A stretch of DNA of 64,000 bases from Paracoccaceae bacterium. Its GTDB lineage: Bacteria; Pseudomonadota; Alphaproteobacteria; Rhodobacterales; Rhodobacteraceae. The stretch spans positions 2,650,037 through 2,714,036 of the forward strand of contig OY282431.1 in the NCBI GenBank assembly GCA_958296035.1. The letters run 5' to 3'. The notes beneath the pieces were generated by a model that worked only from the letters and a program-made list of their open reading frames with translations, was not told the DNA's origin and searched no databases. Both the position numbers and the translations under genes were made by a program. Of the stretch, positions 37,652 to 46,867 are shown in pieces (the first letter of the stretch is position 1; every line of letters begins with the position of its first letter).

Positions 37652-38148
37652 ATGTTTTTGGAATCGTCGGCTGGAAGAATTCTGGCAAGACCAGCCTGGT
37701 TGTCAAACTGGTCAAGACGCTTGCTGGGCGGAATTATCGTGTATCAACACTCAAGCACGCCCACCATAGTTTCGAACTCGACAAGCCCGGCAAGGACAGT
37801 TTTCGACACCGGAAGGCCGGTGCCAGTGAGGTACTGATTGCTTCCAGTCGACGCTGGGCCCTGATTCACGAAAGCAACCGCGATCTTGAACCGTCGCCTA
37901 CGGAATTGCTTGCCAAACTGGCCCCGGCAGACATTGTGCTGATCGAAGGCTTCAAGTCGTTCAACTGTCCAAAACTTGAGGCAAGGCGACAGGCGTGCCG
38001 TGGACCGGGTCTCAGCGGGCGGATGCCAGGTATAGTTGCAATCGCCAGCGATCATCCCGTTGCCGATTGCGACCTGCCGGTATTCGACCTTGATGCCGTA
38101 GAGGATATCGCAGACTTCATAGAACAGTATTGTGGATTGCAGGCATGA
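37648..38148 (+). CDS. mobB: Molybdopterin-guanine dinucleotide biosynthesis adaptor protein
   Basis: A 166-residue GTPase-fold protein. The P-loop is GWKNSGKTSLVVKLV, and the family blocks STLKHAHHSFELDKPGKDSF, RHRKAGA and VLIEGFKSF follow. MobB assists MobA in bis-MGD synthesis. The GTG start overlaps the mobA stop and its own stop overlaps the moeA start (ATGA), so all three are translationally coupled. Confidence 0.93.
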   Translation: MNVFGIVGWKNSGKTSLVVKLVKTLAGRNYRVSTLKHAHHSFELDKPGKDSFRHRKAGASEVLIASSRRWALIHESNRDLEPSPTELLAKLAPADIVLIEGFKSFNCPKLEARRQACRGPGLSGRMPGIVAIASDHPVADCDLPVFDLDAVEDIADFIEQYCGLQA

Positions 38149-39449
38149 ACAGACCCGGAAAGGCGGACCAGTCATCGGTTCCAGCCACGACAACTGAGGT
38201 GCCTGCATTGCCTGCAGATTGTTTTGCGCTTCCGCCGGGCGTCGACTGGTTGCCGGTAGCCGAAGCACTACGTCGGCTCGAACAGGGCACGGCGCCCGCT
38301 GCAGGCGTTACCACAATCAATGCTGCCGAAGCGCTAGGTTGCGTGCTTGCTGCCTCTCCTCGGGCCGCACGCGCCAGCCCGCCCCAGAGCAATTCGGCAA
38401 TCGACGGATACGGTTTTGCCTTTTCGTCAATTGATGGCGGTCAGTCACGCCTGCCTCTGGCACCGGGAAGGGCGGCTCCCGGCCGTCCCTGGCCGGGGCC
38501 ACTGGCCGCCGGGCATGCAGTCAAGATCTTGACCGGTGCTATCCTGCCCAGGGGTGTGGATACCGTCGTTCTCGAGGAATTTTCATCCAGCGATGGCGAA
38601 TTTGTTGCATTCGAGGCGCCACGACGCGCCGGTGGCAATACACGCATGGCTGGTGAAGACATTGGCGAAGGCGATGTTCTTTTCACGAGCGGGCATCGCA
38701 TAAGGGCTAACGATATCGCCACGCTGGTTGCGGCCGGCGTGAGCAGGGTCACCGTTTACCGACGCCTCAAGGTTGCCGTTCTGTCTACCGGAGACGAGCT
38801 CTGTCGGCCATCCGGCCAGCCAGCCACGTATCAGATATTTGATGCCAACCGCCCCATGCTGATGTCGCTGATTGCGCGCTGGGGGTTCACGACCCTGGAC
38901 CTCGGATGCAGCCCCGATCGCAGTTCCGAGATTCGCCAGAGGCTTGATCAGGGCACCCTGGAGGCCGACATGATCATCACTTCGGGTGGGGCGTCGTCGG
39001 GAGACGAGGATCATGTCTCTCGCCTTCTATCCAGCGAAGGGCGACTTGACTTCTGGCGCATCGCTGTCAAGCCCGGGCGGCCACTCGCCGCCGCCCGCTG
39101 GAAAGGTGTACCCGTGCTGGGGTTGCCGGGAAACCCGATTGCCGCCTTTGTCTGTGCGCTCGTATTTGCGCGTCCAATACTCTGCCGGCTTGCCGGCGAG
39201 CCGTGGCCCAACCCTGTCGGATACGCACTGCCGGCGGCATTTGGCAAGTCGAAGAAAGCTGGGCGGCGCGAATACCTCAGAGCTCGACTCCAGGAAAACG
39301 GCAGCGTCGACGTGTTCCGCTCCGAAGGATCAGGGCTTACGACCGGCCTGGCATGGTCCGATGGACTTGTTGAACTCGCCGAACCGGCAATGACGATTGA
39401 ACCCGGTGATCCGGTCCGTTATCTGCCGTATGGAAGTTTCGGCCTGTGA
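38145..39449 (+). CDS. moeA: Molybdopterin molybdenumtransferase
   Basis: MoeA inserts molybdate into adenylylated molybdopterin. The 434-residue protein has the usual order: domains I/II (VEALRR-like helix, SNSAIDGYGFAF, LTGAILPRGVDTVV, GEDIGEGDVLF), the MoCF/MogA-like domain (VLSTGDELC, DANRPML, TSGGASSGDEDHV, AVKPGRPLA, LPGNPIAAFVCALVF) and a C-terminal beta domain. The start is ATG 38145, overlapping mobB. It closes the fdhD-mobA-mobB-moeA operon. Confidence 0.94.
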   Translation: MNRPGKADQSSVPATTTEVPALPADCFALPPGVDWLPVAEALRRLEQGTAPAAGVTTINAAEALGCVLAASPRAARASPPQSNSAIDGYGFAFSSIDGGQSRLPLAPGRAAPGRPWPGPLAAGHAVKILTGAILPRGVDTVVLEEFSSSDGEFVAFEAPRRAGGNTRMAGEDIGEGDVLFTSGHRIRANDIATLVAAGVSRVTVYRRLKVAVLSTGDELCRPSGQPATYQIFDANRPMLMSLIARWGFTTLDLGCSPDRSSEIRQRLDQGTLEADMIITSGGASSGDEDHVSRLLSSEGRLDFWRIAVKPGRPLAAARWKGVPVLGLPGNPIAAFVCALVFARPILCRLAGEPWPNPVGYALPAAFGKSKKAGRREYLRARLQENGSVDVFRSEGSGLTTGLAWSDGLVELAEPAMTIEPGDPVRYLPYGSFGL

Positions 39450-39483
39450 CAGGTTGATCGGGAGACTGGATCGGTCCGGTTCA

Positions 39484-40458
39484 TTATTCGGCGTGTTCCA
39501 GCAATACCAGGGTACGCATTATCCTGCTTTCCACCAACTCTCCAATTTCCTGGTCATTGAGGAGCGGAATTACGGCTCGCAGGAGTGCGGCAGTTTCAAA
39601 GCGGAACTGTTTGGCGATTTTCCTGAATGCCAGCCGGTTCTCGGCCAGGTCACGTACAATGGCAATTTCACGTTCGGCGCCATCGGTTGTGAGACAGGGA
39701 ATCGGGCTGGCGGCAAAATCGGCTGCGAATTTTCGCCAGGCACGGTCGGGAACAATTTCAGACGGCAGATCCTCAAGGTAGAGATCGCATTCTGCCAGCA
39801 TCTGCAAGATATTGAGGGCCATATCGATTATCGACGCACAGCGATCGCTCTGCATGGCTGAATTCACGGCCCTTATGCCATCGCGATCGCTACTGTCCTC
39901 GGCCAAATTCATGGCAAGCAAGAATCTCGACGCCGGCATTTTCAACTCTGCCAGCCAGGTGCTGCCTTCCTCTCCGTCCGTGGATTCGACTTCCTGCGGC
40001 CGCGGCGGGTCGGCAGCGCCTGGCTTGTCCTGTTGCTGTTGTACCGTGGTCGGAGGCTGGATGTTTGGGCCAGCCGGGTAGCCAGCGCCAGCTACGGTAC
40101 TGTTTCCCGCCCGACCCCATCGCATACCCATTCGCAACAGTTCGTTGACCTGTTTCTTCAGAACGGCTGTTTCGTTACGCTGTTCCTCGAACCGGTCCTT
40201 CATGCGCGTGCGTTCGACGCTGCCTCTGGCTATCATTGCTATGAGTATGACCGGTACAGTCACGGTTACCAACTCGATCAGGTCGATCGTCCCAATACGA
40301 GCCTGCGGCAGTTCGAGCAGCAGGGCTGCAACACTGTATCCTAACCATATCGCGCAGGCGATTGTGGCTACGAATGCCGTTATAACAGTGCGAATGGTGG
40401 CTTTACCTCCTTGCGGCTGGCCACCGGGCACCACCGTATCCAGGCGACCCGGCGCCAT
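39484..40458 (-). CDS. Uncharacterised membrane protein
   Basis: 324 residues. Two transmembrane segments lie near the N-terminus (about 24-50 and 58-78), then a short coiled coil (RFEEQRNETAVLKKQVNELL), a low-complexity proline/glutamine stretch (about 125-160) and a mainly helical soluble domain (about 165-324). No enzymatic motif is visible. It is convergent with moeA and lies 12 bases from greA on the same strand. I do not recognise the family, although similar two-helix proteins occur in marine alphaproteobacteria. Confidence 0.75.
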   Translation of the reverse strand: MAPGRLDTVVPGGQPQGGKATIRTVITAFVATIACAIWLGYSVAALLLELPQARIGTIDLIELVTVTVPVILIAMIARGSVERTRMKDRFEEQRNETAVLKKQVNELLRMGMRWGRAGNSTVAGAGYPAGPNIQPPTTVQQQQDKPGAADPPRPQEVESTDGEEGSTWLAELKMPASRFLLAMNLAEDSSDRDGIRAVNSAMQSDRCASIIDMALNILQMLAECDLYLEDLPSEIVPDRAWRKFAADFAASPIPCLTTDGAEREIAIVRDLAENRLAFRKIAKQFRFETAALLRAVIPLLNDQEIGELVESRIMRTLVLLEHAE

Positions 40459-40470
40459 GGGTCGATCGCT

Positions 40471-40944
40471 TCAGGCAATATACCTAATGTCCAGGACAGT
40501 AAAGAATCGCTCTCCGGCCGGCGCCCTTACCTGAACCGGATCACCTATGTCCTTGCCAATCAGCGCTGCCGCAAATGCAGTCTTCCAGTTTAGCTTGCCG
40601 TTGCGCAAATCGGACTCCGCTTCGCCGACCAATTGGTAGGTGACTTCCTCACCCGTGTCGTCATCTTCCAGACGAACTGTTGCGCCGAATTTCACTGGAC
40701 CGCTTTGGGATGCGACATCTACGACCTCTGCGCGGGCCAGAATCGACTTCAGATAGGATATTTGGGCTTCAATCATTGCCTGCCTGTCCTTTGCCGAGTG
40801 GTATTCGGCATTTTCCTTCAGATCGCCGTGAGAGCGTGCTTCCGCAATTGCCCTGATTATGCGCCGCCGATCTTCGGTCAGCAGTTTTTGGAGGTCCGCC
40901 TCGATTTTCTGGCGGCCGGTCTTGGTGAGATACTCTCTGGTCAC
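40471..40944 (-). CDS. greA: Transcription elongation factor GreA
   Basis: Rescues backtracked RNA polymerase by stimulating transcript cleavage. The frame begins at a GTG (40944), giving MTREYLTKTGRQKIEADLQK and a 157-residue protein, the normal GreA length. The coiled-coil tip ARSHGDLKENAEYHSAKDRQ carries the acidic residues that act in the RNA polymerase active site, and the C-terminal FKBP-like domain follows. The frame is open far upstream (to 41259), but that part is unrelated to GreA. Confidence 0.94.
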   Translation of the reverse strand: MTREYLTKTGRQKIEADLQKLLTEDRRRIIRAIAEARSHGDLKENAEYHSAKDRQAMIEAQISYLKSILARAEVVDVASQSGPVKFGATVRLEDDDTGEEVTYQLVGEAESDLRNGKLNWKTAFAAALIGKDIGDPVQVRAPAGERFFTVLDIRYIA

Positions 40945-41215
40945 TTTTCGTGCGTCCCGATACCCGAAGGTTGGTTGACCTGGCCCGGCAGACACGACTG
41001 AAGGCGGTTTCGGTTTCGAAGACCACATCGCGGCAGCCCATGTTGCTGCCTTCAGGAAAGTCTGACCGGGGAGGTGTGTTCTGGCTGTCGATATGGTGCC
41101 CTTGAATTCGCCTTGCAATATCTGGTCGGGCAAATGATGGCCAGGGGCAGCCAAGGGAAACTGTGGATGGATCGAATTACAGCCGCGAAGCTTTCCACGG
41201 CCGTTGTTCGATGGG

Positions 41216-42565
41216 TTATCGGGTGACCGACTTGAGGTAACCTTCCATGGAATCATCAAGTTCCGACACCCATTTGGTATGATGGACCGGTGCCATGGAA
41301 CCCGTCATCGGCGACACGTACCCGTTGTCTCTGAAGCCCATGATGTCGGCCTTCTTGTGCTTCTTCCACTGAACAAAAGCCCGGTCCGAAGCATCGACAT
41401 CAAAACTCGGATAGTCCGTTTCGGCGATCAGTTCGCGGACGTAGTCGCCCTGATACAGTATTGGCCCGTAGTCGTCGTTGATGGCATCCTCAGCCGCGAC
41501 CCTTGCGGCAACATCCTCAAGCATCTTGTGGCGAGATGGTGTCTTGATGCGTCCGAGCATAACATCTCGTGCAAACCAGGCCTGAGCATCAAACATGTTG
41601 AATGTGTACCACTGGTCCTGCATGCCAAGGTAAAAGAGCTGTGGATTGTGAACCCACACAACGCCCTTGTAGAGGTCAGCTGCCGCCAGCCTGTTGGCTG
41701 TCCGCAGCTTGAGAGAATCTTCCATGAAGGGAAAGTGATGCAGATATCCAGTGCACAGTATGATGGCATCAACCTTCTTCGAGCTACCGTCCTTGAAATG
41801 CGCTGTCTTGCCCTCCACTCGGCGCAGCAGCGGCACTTCTTCCCAGGAGCTCGGCCACTTGTATCCGATAGGCGCCGTCCGGTGGCTGACTGTCACGCTC
41901 CTGCACCCGTATTTCCAGCACTGTGATCCGATGTCTTCGGCCGAATAACTGGTGCCGATCAGCAGGATGTCCTTACCAATGAACTCCCGCGCATCGCGAA
42001 AATCATGGGAATGGAGGATCCGCCCGTTGAACGTTTCAAAGCCCTTGAATTCGGGCACATTTGGCGTCGAGAAGTGCCCGGATGCCACAACCACATAGTC
42101 AAACTGTTCGTCGGATTCGCAGTCATTGACGAGGTCGTGGGCTACAACCCTGAATTTTCTCGTGGAGGCATTGAACTCGACACGCCGTACCGGTGTCCTG
42201 AAGCGGATCCAGTCTCGGACACCGGCCTTCTCGACCCGTCCCTTGATGTAGTTCCACATTACGGCTCGAGGCGGATAGGAGGCAATGTTGCGGCCGAAGT
42301 GCTCCTCGAATGTATAGTCGGCAAACTCAAGACCCTCCTTGGGACCGTTGGTCCACAAGTACCTGTACATTGAGGAGTGAACGGGCTCACCAAGCTCGTC
42401 GGTTCCGGTGCGCCAGGTATACGTCCACAATCCACCCCAATCATCCTGCTTTTCAAAGCACACAATCTCCGGAATCTCGGCTCCCTTTGCATTTGCCGAC
42501 TGAAAGGCACGTAATTGGGCAAGGCCGGATGGGCCGGCTCCAATGATTGCAACTCTTGGGGTCAT
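41216..42565 (-). CDS. tmm: Trimethylamine monooxygenase (bacterial FMO)
   Basis: Tmm oxidises trimethylamine to trimethylamine N-oxide with NADPH and O2, and can also oxidise dimethyl sulfide to DMSO. The 449-residue protein follows Roseobacter/SAR11 Tmm closely: [20 protein letters not shown] (FAD), [31 protein letters not shown], the FMO fingerprint [28 protein letters not shown] (NADPH), TGYLHHFPF and [20 protein letters not shown]. The start is ATG 42565 with GAGAAGG at about seven bases; a longer frame to 42604 is not homologous. It supplies TMAO for the tdm pathway 16 kb away. Confidence 0.95.
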   Translation of the reverse strand: MTPRVAIIGAGPSGLAQLRAFQSANAKGAEIPEIVCFEKQDDWGGLWTYTWRTGTDELGEPVHSSMYRYLWTNGPKEGLEFADYTFEEHFGRNIASYPPRAVMWNYIKGRVEKAGVRDWIRFRTPVRRVEFNASTRKFRVVAHDLVNDCESDEQFDYVVVASGHFSTPNVPEFKGFETFNGRILHSHDFRDAREFIGKDILLIGTSYSAEDIGSQCWKYGCRSVTVSHRTAPIGYKWPSSWEEVPLLRRVEGKTAHFKDGSSKKVDAIILCTGYLHHFPFMEDSLKLRTANRLAAADLYKGVVWVHNPQLFYLGMQDQWYTFNMFDAQAWFARDVMLGRIKTPSRHKMLEDVAARVAAEDAINDDYGPILYQGDYVRELIAETDYPSFDVDASDRAFVQWKKHKKADIMGFRDNGYVSPMTGSMAPVHHTKWVSELDDSMEGYLKSVTR

Positions 42566-42623
42566 TTTGGCCTTCTCATTGATGGTTATGAATTTATTTG
42601 ACATTCGCCTGGTATGTTGCCTA

Positions 42624-42652
42624 ACCTATCCTTTCAGAGTCAATTTTGTCAA
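42624..42652 (-). promoter_or_regulatory. Candidate sigma-70-type promoter of tmm
   Basis: On the minus strand, TTGACA (42647-42652) is followed by a 17-base spacer and ATAGGT (42624-42629), about 60 bases upstream of the tmm start codon. The -35 box is a perfect consensus and the -10 box is weak. The region is AT-rich compared with its surroundings. Confidence 0.4.
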
Positions 42653-43223
42653 TTGATTGAGGCTCTTGCAAATTGAAGATCTGCTCAGGGACGCAGGCCG
42701 ATGGCCGGCACTGAAATGCTTCACTGGAGCCGCCGCAGTGCGGGAATGGCCGCTGCGCAGGACTTTCGCCAAATTCCGCATGCACCTCAATGGATCGGCC
42801 CCGCTCTGTATCGCTGACCCAGTCCGGTCATCCGGTCGAAGGCAGGTGCCGTCATATCAGGGTATCCGCCGGGCAGGATTCCCCGCCGTACCGCGACTGC
42901 ATTGCTTCGAAACCCCGCTACGGGTCTGCGGATCGTGATCGGTTGCGACTTTTGCCTCACCCGTGCCGCAATCCTGTGAACCGGCACGGCCTCGGGCCTC
43001 TCGGTGCGCTTTCACGGACAGATCCGCCCACCGGGGTCCATGGACTTGCATGGCGGTCCGGATCATGTCCTCCGGGAAACGCTGACCCTGCCGGCAGGAT
43101 TCGCTGACAACACCCCCTTGTGCTGGAAACAGACACGGCAAGCCGCGGCCGGCGGCAAGGTCTTCACTCCGGCAGGCCTTGTGTGTACCTGCCCCGCCTG
43201 TTCGCCGGCCCTGATCAGGACTG
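42653..43223. other. Intergenic stretch, nothing recognised
   Basis: About 570 bases upstream of tmm. Several short overlapping frames occur on both strands, all of shadow type. No repeat or RNA was recognised. Confidence 0.4.
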
Positions 43224-43466
43224 TCAGGTGGTCATCAATCCGAGGATGACGAAGCCGCCGATGATCGAGGTGATGACGGCAATGCCAGGACCGGCTACCC
43301 ACTGGATGTTTGCCTTGTCACGCCTGACTGCTTCGACATTAAGCCCGGCCATCTTGCGTTCCATGCGCTCGAGTGCGACCCTGTAATCAGCCTGATGGGT
43401 GTTCATGCGTTCCTCCGGCACGGCGATCTGCCGGGCGAGCTGGTGAGTGTCCGGTGCCCCGCTCAT
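43224..43466 (-). CDS. Small coiled-coil membrane protein
   Basis: About 80 residues: a charged helical N-terminal part (HQADYRVALERMERKMAGLN, VEAVRRDKANIQW) and one C-terminal transmembrane segment (IAVITSIIGGFVILGLM). It resembles short membrane proteins of phage-derived or alphaproteobacterial origin with a coiled coil before one anchor, often annotated as hypothetical. I start at the ATG at 43466. The function is unknown. Confidence 0.6.
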   Translation of the reverse strand: MSGAPDTHQLARQIAVPEERMNTHQADYRVALERMERKMAGLNVEAVRRDKANIQWVAGPGIAVITSIIGGFVILGLMTT

Positions 43467-43659
43467 GCCACGAGGATAGGCCGGAATCGCTCTCCGGTCA
43501 AGGGTTGCAGATACGGACCATACGGACAGCAATTTGCAATCGGTTCAGTCTGTCCATATAGTGCGGCTGATGTCGGGCCGGAACGCGCTTACGCGCCCAC
43601 GAAGGGCGAATTCGCAAGTGCCCGCATGTGTATAACGACAGGTTACATGGAGCAGAAGA

Positions 43660-44949
43660 GTGATTTCGTTTCCCAGGCTTACGAAGCGACAGTTTGTTCA
43701 AAGTATGATTGCCGGTATTGCGGCCGGTACGGCAGCAGGGCTGCCACGGACGGCTTTGGCTGCAGGTGAAACAATCAGGATAGGCTTCCTGGCACCGCTT
43801 ACCGGCGATGTGGCAGCATGGGGCCTGCCCGGACTGCAAGGCTGTGAAATCTGGGCCGAGTGGATAAATGAAGCCGGCGGCATAGTAATCAATGGCGTTG
43901 GGCACAACATCGAGTTTGTCGGCTATGACAACGAGTATGATCCGTCCAAGGCAAGGGCCGGTGCCAGCAAACTTGTCATTGATGATGGCGTGAAGTTCGT
44001 GATGATGCTGGGCGGCGATACCTGGCCTGCAGTACAACCCGTAGCCGATCAAACAGGAATGCTGTTTTCGACGCTATTGCCATCCGATCTAGGACCCGAC
44101 ACTCCAACACTCATTGCACCTGCCGAAGTTCATCCAATCTACAACGTCACCGGTGTCGAATGGCTGGCTGAAAATTATCCTGAACTCAAGACCGCGGTCA
44201 TCTGTGCCCAAGATGATGCACTGGGGCTGCCGTCGGTAGCCACTTATCTGGCCGCCTTTGAGGGTGCCGGCATCGAAATGCTTGAGGACCCCCTCCTGTT
44301 CGACCCTTCTACCACTGATTTTGCCCCGGTTGCCACGCGCATGCTGTCGTCAGATCCTGACATAATCTGCCTTGATACCTGCTATTCCGCTTATGTGCAT
44401 CCGCTTATGGAGCAACTTTTCCAGCAAGGATATGAAGGTCAGATCATTTCCTGCACACTTGACTTCTATGACCAGATTACAGCCAAGACCTCGGTCGAGT
44501 TCATGGAAGGGGTTGTATTCCAGTTCCCTGATTTTGACGATCCGGCTTTGGAAGCGGACAATGTGAATTTCCGTGATCCAGGCAAGTTCTTCGATGAATT
44601 CAACGAACGCTATCCTGGTCAATGGGGTGCCGTAAGCTGGGAATATGCCGCCATCATGGATCTTTGGAAGTGGGCTGCTGAAAAGGCAAATTCGGTTGAG
44701 CCGGCGGATGTTCTGGCAGCGATGACCGAGACCGGACAGGGCGAACATATATTCGGAACCGCAGACTGGTGGGGTGAAGATCTGTTTGGCATCAACAATT
44801 CACTGGTTGGCAACTGGCCCGTCGTCGTGGTCGAAAACGGCACAGCCAGGATCAAGGAATTCAGGTCGATACCCGACTGGTACGCCAGGCATGGCGATTT
44901 GTTGAAGCAATACATGACCGATTACGGCCTGATGTGGAATCAACGCTAG
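43660..44949 (+). CDS. HAAT-family ABC transporter substrate-binding protein (LivJ-like)
   Basis: A 429-residue periplasmic protein of the branched-chain amino acid/amide family. LTGDVAAWGLPGLQGCEIWA, EWINEAGGI, NEYDPSKARAGASKLVIDDG and AEVHPIYNVTGVEWLAENYP are recognisable. The N-terminus has TKRQFVQ before a hydrophobic stretch ending in RTALAA: a Tat-like signal with KR instead of RR, so the export route is unclear. The start is a GTG. It opens an operon with two permeases and two ATPases. The ligand could be an amide, urea-like compound or amino acid. Confidence 0.88.
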   Translation: MISFPRLTKRQFVQSMIAGIAAGTAAGLPRTALAAGETIRIGFLAPLTGDVAAWGLPGLQGCEIWAEWINEAGGIVINGVGHNIEFVGYDNEYDPSKARAGASKLVIDDGVKFVMMLGGDTWPAVQPVADQTGMLFSTLLPSDLGPDTPTLIAPAEVHPIYNVTGVEWLAENYPELKTAVICAQDDALGLPSVATYLAAFEGAGIEMLEDPLLFDPSTTDFAPVATRMLSSDPDIICLDTCYSAYVHPLMEQLFQQGYEGQIISCTLDFYDQITAKTSVEFMEGVVFQFPDFDDPALEADNVNFRDPGKFFDEFNERYPGQWGAVSWEYAAIMDLWKWAAEKANSVEPADVLAAMTETGQGEHIFGTADWWGEDLFGINNSLVGNWPVVVVENGTARIKEFRSIPDWYARHGDLLKQYMTDYGLMWNQR

Positions 44950-45018
44950 GCAGTTATGCACGATCAGCGAGGCCCAATTCGTCTCACATGCCGGGATTTC
45001 ATGAACTGATCGGTCCCG

Positions 45019-45888
45019 ATGCTTGAATTGCTGTTGCAGACAGGGCTCAACGCCCTTTATGCAGCAGCCTACCTTTCCCTGGTTGCAGTGGGGCTAGTCC
45101 TCATCTTCGGTGTCATGGGCATTATAAACTTTGCCCATGGCGAACTTTTCATGCTTGGCGCATATGTTGTGGTTGCGCTCTACAGTGGACTCCAGATGCC
45201 GTTTGTCCTGGTGGCAGCAATCGGCCTCGTGTTCGTGGGCTGTGTCGGCATCCTTATGGAGCTTTCGATGTTCCGGCAACTGCGCGGCAATCCCCTTGGT
45301 GGATTGGTGGCCTCGATTGGTTTCCTGATGGTGCTGCAGGCCCTGGTCGCGATGGGATTCGGCGTCCGCATGGAACATGTGCCTCCGTTCACCCAGGACG
45401 TTATCATCCTCTCCGAGCGCGTCAGGCTGCCGGTTCAGAGGCTCATTGTGATTATCGTGGCTGTCATGCTGCTCGTGGCCTTGTGGCTTTTCCTCAAGCG
45501 AACCAAATTCGGTTGGGCACTCAGGGCAAGCGCCCAGGACAAGGAGGCTGCGGCCCTGCAGGGTATATCGCTTCGCACGACTTCGCTGATTGCCATGTTT
45601 ATCGGTGGCGCTCTGGCAGGCATTGCAGGCTCGCTCACGGCCCCGCTGATTTCGGTTACACCGACAATGGGCCATTCAGTCATTGTCGCAGCCTTCATCG
45701 TCATTATAGTCGGCGGCATTGGTTCGCTGGAAGGAGCTGTGCTGGCGGCCTTCATCTATGCCTTCGTCCATACGGGTGTTACAACATTCCTTGACGGCGT
45801 CATTGCAGATATCGTCGGGCTGGCTCTGATGCTGGCCGTGCTGGTGATTCGGCCAACCGGATTCTTCGGGTCCGCCGATCGTGCCTAG
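45019..45888 (+). CDS. HAAT-family ABC transporter permease (LivH-like)
   Basis: A 289-residue inner-membrane permease with about eight transmembrane segments. The family blocks are GVMGIINFAHGELFMLGAYV, GWALRASAQDKEAAALQGIS and GGIGSLEGAVLAAFIYAFV. It follows the binding-protein gene after 70 bases and overlaps the LivM-like gene by eight. Confidence 0.92.
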   Translation: MLELLLQTGLNALYAAAYLSLVAVGLVLIFGVMGIINFAHGELFMLGAYVVVALYSGLQMPFVLVAAIGLVFVGCVGILMELSMFRQLRGNPLGGLVASIGFLMVLQALVAMGFGVRMEHVPPFTQDVIILSERVRLPVQRLIVIIVAVMLLVALWLFLKRTKFGWALRASAQDKEAAALQGISLRTTSLIAMFIGGALAGIAGSLTAPLISVTPTMGHSVIVAAFIVIIVGGIGSLEGAVLAAFIYAFVHTGVTTFLDGVIADIVGLALMLAVLVIRPTGFFGSADRA

Positions 45889-46867
45889 GTGGTTGGTTGC
45901 CGTTGGTGTCCTCGCGACGGCAGCGCTCTTGCTGGCACTGCCGCACGTCTTGAGCTTTTCCCAGCGCGAAGTGCTTGTCTTCATGACCATCAACATTCTG
46001 GTCGTCTGTTCTTACAGGCTTCTGACGCTGACTGGTGAATGGTCGCTGGGTCATGTCGTGATGATGGGCGTTGGCGCTTACGCTTCAGCACTTCTGGCGA
46101 AGAAAGTCGGCGTGTTCGTGCCGCTGGCCATGCTGCTGGGAGCGTTCACCGCAGCAATGGTTGCCCTCGTACTGAGTGTGCCCTTGTTTCGCATGAAGGG
46201 CTTCTATTTTCTGATTGGTTCATTTGCCGCCGGCGAAATAATTCGGCTCTTGTGGAAGCGATTTCGGGATCCGTTCGGCGGTCCCAAGGGTATCAAGCGC
46301 ATCGACCCGATGCCTGACTTTGACCTGGGCATCTGGAACTTCACGTTCTTTGATCCGGTCTCCTACTACTACTTCGCACTGCTGGTGGTGCTGGCCGGAC
46401 TGTTCGTGATGTGGCGCGTCGAAAAATCGCCCATCGGGCTGGTTTTTCATGCTGTACACTGGCAAGACAATCTGGCCAGGTCAGCTGGCATCAGTGTCAG
46501 AGCATATCGTACGCTTGCTCTGGTGCTGTCATCGGGTTTTGCAGGGTTGGCCGGCGCGCTGCTTGCTCATTACATTGGCACCGTCAATCCCAACATGTTC
46601 GACATCGAACAGATGGTCTACGTACTGACCTGGGCGATTGTGGGTGGAACCGCAACCTTTTACGGTCCGATAATCGGCTGTGTTGTACTGACCGTCGTCA
46701 ACGAGATTGTATTACGGGAAATCGGGCTCGAGCAGGGTCGGCCAATGATATACGGTATGTTGCTTATCGGTACCGTTCTGTTTCTGCCGAAAGGACTTGA
46801 GGATTTGTTTCACAGGCTGTCCAGAATCGGCTTGCTGTTTTCCCGGCAACCCAGGGGCGGACAATGA
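45881..46867 (+). CDS. HAAT-family ABC transporter permease (LivM-like)
   Basis: A 328-residue permease with eight to nine hydrophobic segments. Typical blocks are LTGEWSLGHVVMMGVGAYAS, GFYFLIGSFAAGEIIRLLWK, LARSAGISVRAYR and GGTATFYGPIIGCVVLTVVN. It begins at a GTG inside the LivH-like frame, and its stop overlaps the ATPase start (ATGA). It pairs with the LivH-like protein to form the membrane channel. Confidence 0.91.
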   Translation: MPRWLVAVGVLATAALLLALPHVLSFSQREVLVFMTINILVVCSYRLLTLTGEWSLGHVVMMGVGAYASALLAKKVGVFVPLAMLLGAFTAAMVALVLSVPLFRMKGFYFLIGSFAAGEIIRLLWKRFRDPFGGPKGIKRIDPMPDFDLGIWNFTFFDPVSYYYFALLVVLAGLFVMWRVEKSPIGLVFHAVHWQDNLARSAGISVRAYRTLALVLSSGFAGLAGALLAHYIGTVNPNMFDIEQMVYVLTWAIVGGTATFYGPIIGCVVLTVVNEIVLREIGLEQGRPMIYGMLLIGTVLFLPKGLEDLFHRLSRIGLLFSRQPRGGQ

